From: Streptomyces longhuiensis
GTDB lineage: Bacteria > Actinomycetota > Actinomycetes > Streptomycetales > Streptomycetaceae
Assembly: GCF_020616555.1 (NCBI RefSeq)
Contig: NZ_CP085173.1
Span: 4,227,501 to 4,291,500, forward strand
Length of the DNA stretch: 64,000 nucleotides
Direction: 5' to 3'
Position 1 is the stretch's first letter; each line of letters opens with the position of its first letter. The translations under genes were made by a program, and so were the position numbers. Under the pieces are notes generated by a model. It had not been told where the DNA came from. It worked only from the letters and a program-made list of their open reading frames with translations, and did not search any database. Shown here in pieces: positions 60,282 through 64,000 of this stretch.

Positions 60282-61673
60282 CTACTTCCCGCCGCTCTTC
60301 GCGAGGAAGGACAACAGGTCCTGACGGCTCACCACGCCCTTGGGCTTGCCCTCCACCAGGACGATCGCGGCGTCCGCGGAGCCGAGCACGGACATCAGGT
60401 CCTCCACCGGCTCACCCGAGCCGACCTGCGGCAGCGGGGACGACATGTGCTTCTCCAGCGGGTCGCCGAGCGAGGCGCGCTGCGTGAACAGGGCGTCGAG
60501 CAGCTCCCGCTCGACGACGGAGCCGATGACCTCGGCCGCCATCACGTCCGGGTGTCCGGCTCCCGGCTTCACGATGGGCATCTGCGAGACGCCGTACTCG
60601 CGCAGCACCTCGATGGCGTCGCCGACGGTCTCCTCCGGGTGCATGTGGACGAGCGACGGCAGCGCGCCGCCCTCCTTGTCCTGGAGCACGTCGCCCACGC
60701 GCGCGCTCGTGCCCGTGTCGGCGAGGAAGCCGTAGTCGGCCATCCACTCGTCGTTGAAGATCTTGCTGAGGTAGCCGCGGCCGCTGTCCGGGAGGAGGAC
60801 CACCACCACGTCGTCCGGGCCGAGGCGCTCGGCCACGCGGAGGGCCGCCACGACCGCCATGCCGCAGGAGCCGCCCACGAGGAGGCCCTCCTCCTTGGCG
60901 AGGCGGCGGGTCATCTGGAAGGAGTCCTTGTCGGAGACCGCGACGATCTCGTCCGCGACCGTGCGGTCGTACGCCGTCGGCCAGAAGTCCTCGCCCACGC
61001 CCTCCACGAGGTACGGGCGCCCGGAGCCGCCGGAGTACACCGAGCCCTCCGGGTCGGCGCCGACGACCTGTACGCGGCCCTCGCTCACGTCCTTCAGATA
61101 GCGGCCGGTCCCGGAGATCGTGCCGCCCGTGCCGACGCCCGCCACGAAGTGCGTGATCTCGCCCTCCGTCTGCTCCCACAGCTCGGGGCCGGTGGAGTGA
61201 TAGTGCGAGAGGGGGTTGTTGGGGTTGGAGTACTGGTCCGGCTTCCAGGCGCCGGGCGTCTCCCGCACCAGCCGGTCGGAGACGTTGTAGTACGAGTCCG
61301 GGTGCTCCGGGTCCACGGCCGTCGGGCAGACGACGACCTCCGCGCCGTACGCCCGCAGCACATTGATCTTGTCCGTGGAGACCTTGTCGGGGCACACGAA
61401 GATGCACTTGTACCCCTTCTGCTGCGCCACGATGGCCAGGCCGACACCCGTGTTGCCGCTGGTCGGCTCCACGATCGTGCCGCCGGGCTCGAGGGCGCCG
61501 CTCTCCTCCGCCGCCTCGATCATGCGCAGGGCGATGCGGTCCTTCACCGAACCGCCGGGGTTGAAGTACTCGACCTTGGCCAGGACGGTTGCCTGAATGC
61601 CTTCGGTCACGCTGTTGAGCCTGACGAGCGGGGTGTTGCCGACGAGGCTGATCATCGAGTCGTGGAATTGCAC
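60282..61673 (-). CDS. cbs: Cystathionine beta-synthase
   Basis: The PLP enzyme condenses serine and homocysteine to cystathionine (transsulfuration). The 463-residue protein has a type-II PLP fold with K44 in NPGGSVKDRIALRM, EPTSGNTGVGLAIVA, GVGTGGTISGTGR and LLVGGSCGMAV, followed by two CBS modules (about 335-455) that regulate activity. Some O-acetylserine sulfhydrylases share the fold, but the length and CBS pair support cystathionine beta-synthase. It connects with cysteine metabolism, as does the cysteine dioxygenase at 1594. Confidence 0.93.
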   Translation of the reverse strand: MQFHDSMISLVGNTPLVRLNSVTEGIQATVLAKVEYFNPGGSVKDRIALRMIEAAEESGALEPGGTIVEPTSGNTGVGLAIVAQQKGYKCIFVCPDKVSTDKINVLRAYGAEVVVCPTAVDPEHPDSYYNVSDRLVRETPGAWKPDQYSNPNNPLSHYHSTGPELWEQTEGEITHFVAGVGTGGTISGTGRYLKDVSEGRVQVVGADPEGSVYSGGSGRPYLVEGVGEDFWPTAYDRTVADEIVAVSDKDSFQMTRRLAKEEGLLVGGSCGMAVVAALRVAERLGPDDVVVVLLPDSGRGYLSKIFNDEWMADYGFLADTGTSARVGDVLQDKEGGALPSLVHMHPEETVGDAIEVLREYGVSQMPIVKPGAGHPDVMAAEVIGSVVERELLDALFTQRASLGDPLEKHMSSPLPQVGSGEPVEDLMSVLGSADAAIVLVEGKPKGVVSRQDLLSFLAKSGGK

Positions 61674-61842
61674 CGTTGTCTCCGGGCTGCGATGGATCTG
61701 AGGGATCCGCGATGTGATGTGCGGTCAGCGTAAGCCGAGTGCCGCCCCTTCATCGCCTGTTGCGATTGGCCGACCGTGCTTACGGGGCAATGACTGGATG
61801 TACGGCTGAAAAGGACTACGCAGAGGCAGGTGGCTGCGACGC
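61674..61842. other. Divergent promoter region of cbs and the SGNH hydrolase
   Basis: 169 bases separate two divergent genes. A GCAGAGGCAGGTGG purine-rich stretch precedes the hydrolase ATG. No clear promoter pair or operator was found. Confidence 0.3.
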
Positions 61843-62871
61843 ATGTCGAGGGCGAGGGTGGCACGGCGGATCGCCGCGGGCGCGGCGTACGGCGGCGGCG
61901 GTATCGGTCTGGTCGGTGCCGCCGCGGTCGGTCTGGTGATCGCGGAGGTCCAGCTGGCGAAGCGGCAGGTGGGCAACCACGGCAGAGGGGTGCAGGTCCC
62001 GTCCGCGAACGGTCTGTACGGGAGGGTGTTCGCCGAGCGTCCGGCCACCGAGGTGGCGGAGACGGAGCCGCTGCGGTTCGCGATGCTGGGTGACTCGACG
62101 GCGGCGGGGCAGGGCGTGCACCGGGCCCGGCAGACCCCGGGCGCGCTGCTCGCCTCGGGTCTCTCGGCGGTGGCCGAGCGTCCCGTGGAGCTGCGCAACG
62201 TGGCGCTGCCGGGCGCCAGGTCGGACGACCTGGACCGTCAGGTCGCGGTGATCCTCTCGGATCCGGACTGGGTGCCGGACGTGTGCGTCGTGATGATCGG
62301 CGCGAACGACGTGACGCACCGGATGCCGGCGACCCGGTCGGTGCGTCATCTGTCGGCGGCGGTGCGCAGGCTGCGTACGGCGGGTGCGGAGGTGGTGGTG
62401 GGGACGTGCCCGGATCTGGGCACGATCGAGCTGGTGAACCAGCCCCTGCGCTATCTGGCCCGGCGGGCCTCGCGGCAGCTGGCGGCGGCGCAGACGATCG
62501 GCACGGTGGAGCAGGGCGGGCGCACGGTGTCGCTGGGCGATCTGCTCGGCCCGGAGTTCCTGGCCAATCCGCGGGAGCTGTTCGGTCCCGACAACTACCA
62601 CCCGTCGGCCGAGGGCTATGCGACGGCGGCGATGGCGGTGCTGCCGACGCTGTGCGCGTCGCTGGGCCTGTGGCCGGAGGAGGAGCGTCCGGACGTGTCG
62701 CGGCGTGAGGGCTTCCTGCCGGTGGCCAGGGCGGCGGCCCAGGCGGCGGAAGAGGGCGGCACAGAGGTGACGGCGGCGATGCCGACGGGTCCGAGGGGGC
62801 CCTGGGCTCTGCTGAAGCGTCGCAGGCGCCGGCGGGTGGCGACGCAGGACCCGACGCCGCTGAACATCTAG
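61843..62871 (+). CDS. SGNH/GDSL hydrolase, membrane-anchored
   Basis: The 342-residue esterase-like protein has an N-terminal basic segment and membrane helix (about 16-36), an LGDSTAAGQG block I with the catalytic Ser, a VVMIGANDVTH block III (Asn), and GPDNYHPSAEGY block V with the catalytic Asp-His. The active domain probably lies outside the membrane. Family members act on lipids, acylated sugars or wall components. A basic tail follows. The start is ATG 61843. Substrate unknown. Confidence 0.88.
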   Translation: MSRARVARRIAAGAAYGGGGIGLVGAAAVGLVIAEVQLAKRQVGNHGRGVQVPSANGLYGRVFAERPATEVAETEPLRFAMLGDSTAAGQGVHRARQTPGALLASGLSAVAERPVELRNVALPGARSDDLDRQVAVILSDPDWVPDVCVVMIGANDVTHRMPATRSVRHLSAAVRRLRTAGAEVVVGTCPDLGTIELVNQPLRYLARRASRQLAAAQTIGTVEQGGRTVSLGDLLGPEFLANPRELFGPDNYHPSAEGYATAAMAVLPTLCASLGLWPEEERPDVSRREGFLPVARAAAQAAEEGGTEVTAAMPTGPRGPWALLKRRRRRRVATQDPTPLNI

Positions 62872-62983
62872 CGGGTACGAACGCCGAGCGGATACCGCGG
62901 CGATCGGGGAGCGGGGTCCGGGACGGAGCCCTGTGTCCTGGACCACGCCCCCGAGCCGGAATCCCGCTACCCCGAAATCTCCC

Positions 62984-63000
62984 TGAGCAAGCGCTTAGAA
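62984..63000. promoter_or_regulatory. AAGCGCTT palindrome upstream of the thiolase
   Basis: TGAGCAAGCGCTTAGAA has a perfect AAGCGCTT centre and a partial outer dyad. Similar sites are bound by TetR-family regulators of beta-oxidation in actinomycetes. The thiolase starts 109 bases further on. Match judged by eye. Confidence 0.35.
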
Positions 63001-63108
63001 AAATGCGGTGGGAGTCACACACGCACACCGGTGACCCAGCCAGTACGTACAGGTAACTTCCCAGCTGGTAGGCGAATAGCTCGTACGCGTAGACCTCTTG
63101 GAGCCGTG

Positions 63109-64000
63109 ATGCCCGAAGCCGTGATCGTCTCGACCGCCCGCTCTCCCATCGGCCGCGCCTTCAAGGGGTCCCTGAAGGACCTGCGCCCGGACGACCTGAC
63201 CGCCACGATCGTCCAGGCCGCGCTGGCCAAGGTCCCTGAGCTCGACCCGCGGGACATCGACGACCTGATGCTCGGCTGCGGTCTGCCCGGCGGCGAGCAG
63301 GGCAACAACCTGGGCCGCATCGTGGCCGTGCAGATGGGCATGGACCACCTGCCCGGATGTACGGTCACCCGCTACTGCTCGTCGTCGCTGCAGACCAGCC
63401 GCATGGCGCTGCACGCCATCAAGGCCGGCGAGGGTGACGTCTTCATCTCGGCCGGTGTCGAGATGGTGTCGCGCTTCGTGAAGGGCAACTCGGACTCGCT
63501 GCCGGACACGCACAACCCGCTGTTCGCCGACGCGGAGGCCCGTACGGCCGCCGTCGCCGAGTCCGAGGGCGCCTCCTGGCACGACCCGCGCGAGGACGGC
63601 CTCGTCCCGGACGCGTACATCGCGATGGGCCAGACCGCCGAGAACCTGGCGCGGACGAAGGGCGTCACGCGCGAGGACATGGACGCGTTCGGCGTGCGTT
63701 CGCAGAACCTGGCCGAGCAGGCCATCAAGAACGGCTTCTGGGAGCGGGAGATCACCCCGGTCACCACCCCCGACGGCACGGTCGTCTCGCAGGACGACGG
63801 CCCGCGCGCGGGTGTCACCCTGGAGGGCGTCTCGGGCCTGAAGCCGGTCTTCCGCCCCGACGGTCTGGTCACGGCCGCGAACTGCTGCCCGCTCAACGAC
63901 GGCGCCGCGGCCCTCGTGATCATGTCCGACACGAAGGCCCGCGAGCTCGGTCTGACGCCGCTCGCCCGCATCGTCTCCACCGGCGTCTCGGGCCTGTCCC
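63109..64000 (+). CDS. Acetyl-CoA acyltransferase (thiolase), 5' part
   Basis: The open frame from ATG 63109 runs off the right edge after 297 residues. It shows the thiolase start EAVIVSTARSPIGRAFKGSL, the nucleophilic C90 in VTRYCSSSLQ and the segment TAANCCPLNDGAAALVIMS. It would cleave 3-ketoacyl-CoA in fatty-acid breakdown or condense acetyl-CoA. The C-terminal third, with the GHPLG His and the second Cys, is outside the window. The upstream palindrome suggests control by a fatty-acid regulator. Confidence 0.93.
   Translation, partial: MPEAVIVSTARSPIGRAFKGSLKDLRPDDLTATIVQAALAKVPELDPRDIDDLMLGCGLPGGEQGNNLGRIVAVQMGMDHLPGCTVTRYCSSSLQTSRMALHAIKAGEGDVFISAGVEMVSRFVKGNSDSLPDTHNPLFADAEARTAAVAESEGASWHDPREDGLVPDAYIAMGQTAENLARTKGVTREDMDAFGVRSQNLAEQAIKNGFWEREITPVTTPDGTVVSQDDGPRAGVTLEGVSGLKPVFRPDGLVTAANCCPLNDGAAALVIMSDTKARELGLTPLARIVSTGVSGLS

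Noticed and set aside
1..64000. Integrated element or horizontally acquired island
   Set aside because: GC content and gene order look uniform; there is no integrase, transposase, tRNA-flanked attachment site or phage gene.

Overview
This is about 64 kb of high-GC chromosomal DNA from an actinomycete, almost certainly a Streptomyces. The evidence is the whiB sporulation regulator, frequent GTG/TTG starts, TANNNT-type leaderless promoters, five LytR-CpsA-Psr (LCP) genes, F420 biosynthesis genes, a LAXTG-type sorted surface protein, a histidine-utilisation operon and near absence of TTA codons (one was noticed). From memory, the gene order resembles the S. coelicolor region that starts at whiB and runs through sigI to the hut genes. 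There are no rRNA or tRNA genes, insertion sequences, phage genes or CRISPR arrays. This is core-chromosome sequence, not an island.

Layout. 1-9 kb: 5' part of a family-2 glycosyltransferase, whiB, a polycysteine leader peptide ahead of a cysteine dioxygenase, fbiA-fbiB (coenzyme F420), an AlkA-like DNA glycosylase, a sugar-nucleotide pyrophosphorylase, a secreted peptidoglycan amidase and a TIGR03089 protein. 9-19 kb: five LCP genes, with a glycosyltransferase and a thioesterase between them; with the sugar-nucleotide genes this looks like a wall-glycopolymer region. 19-24 kb: a tightly overlapping five-gene unit joining a MotA/ExbB-like membrane protein with a coiled-coil tail, a MotB/ExbD-like partner, a TerY-like vWA protein, a PP2C phosphatase and a protein kinase. 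This is the best candidate for an undescribed system. 24-32 kb: acyl-CoA dehydrogenase, UDP-glucose-type dehydrogenase, a CGNR regulator divergent from a VOC protein with shared operators, a catalytic-looking and a degenerate M19 dipeptidase in tandem, purE and purK. 32-37 kb: GtrA protein, two-component system, POT peptide transporter with a structured leader.

36.7-41 kb: an operon of four cell-surface proteins, including LAETG and LPQTG sorted proteins and a DUF916-type protein. 41-43.4 kb: anti-sigma kinase, STAS antagonist and a SigB/F-group sigma factor. 43.4-49 kb: hutU, an M20 amidohydrolase, hutF and hutI, i.e. histidine breakdown through N-formylglutamate. 49.3-51.5 kb: three roadblock-like proteins and a DUF4388 protein; the DUF4388 gene has a TTA codon. 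52.6-60 kb: an NCS1 permease and a complete OpuC-type quaternary-amine ABC importer, divergent from a histidine-ammonia-lyase homologue whose Ala-Ser-Gly MIO triad is missing, with an RpiR regulator. I infer a lyase acting on a trimethylammonium substrate such as ergothioneine or hercynine. 60-64 kb: cystathionine beta-synthase, an SGNH hydrolase and the 5' part of a thiolase.

The window also contains several tandem-repeat arrays that begin inside the last codons of a gene and continue past its stop codon, a parS-like site, several strong bidirectional terminators and a group of leaderless promoters.
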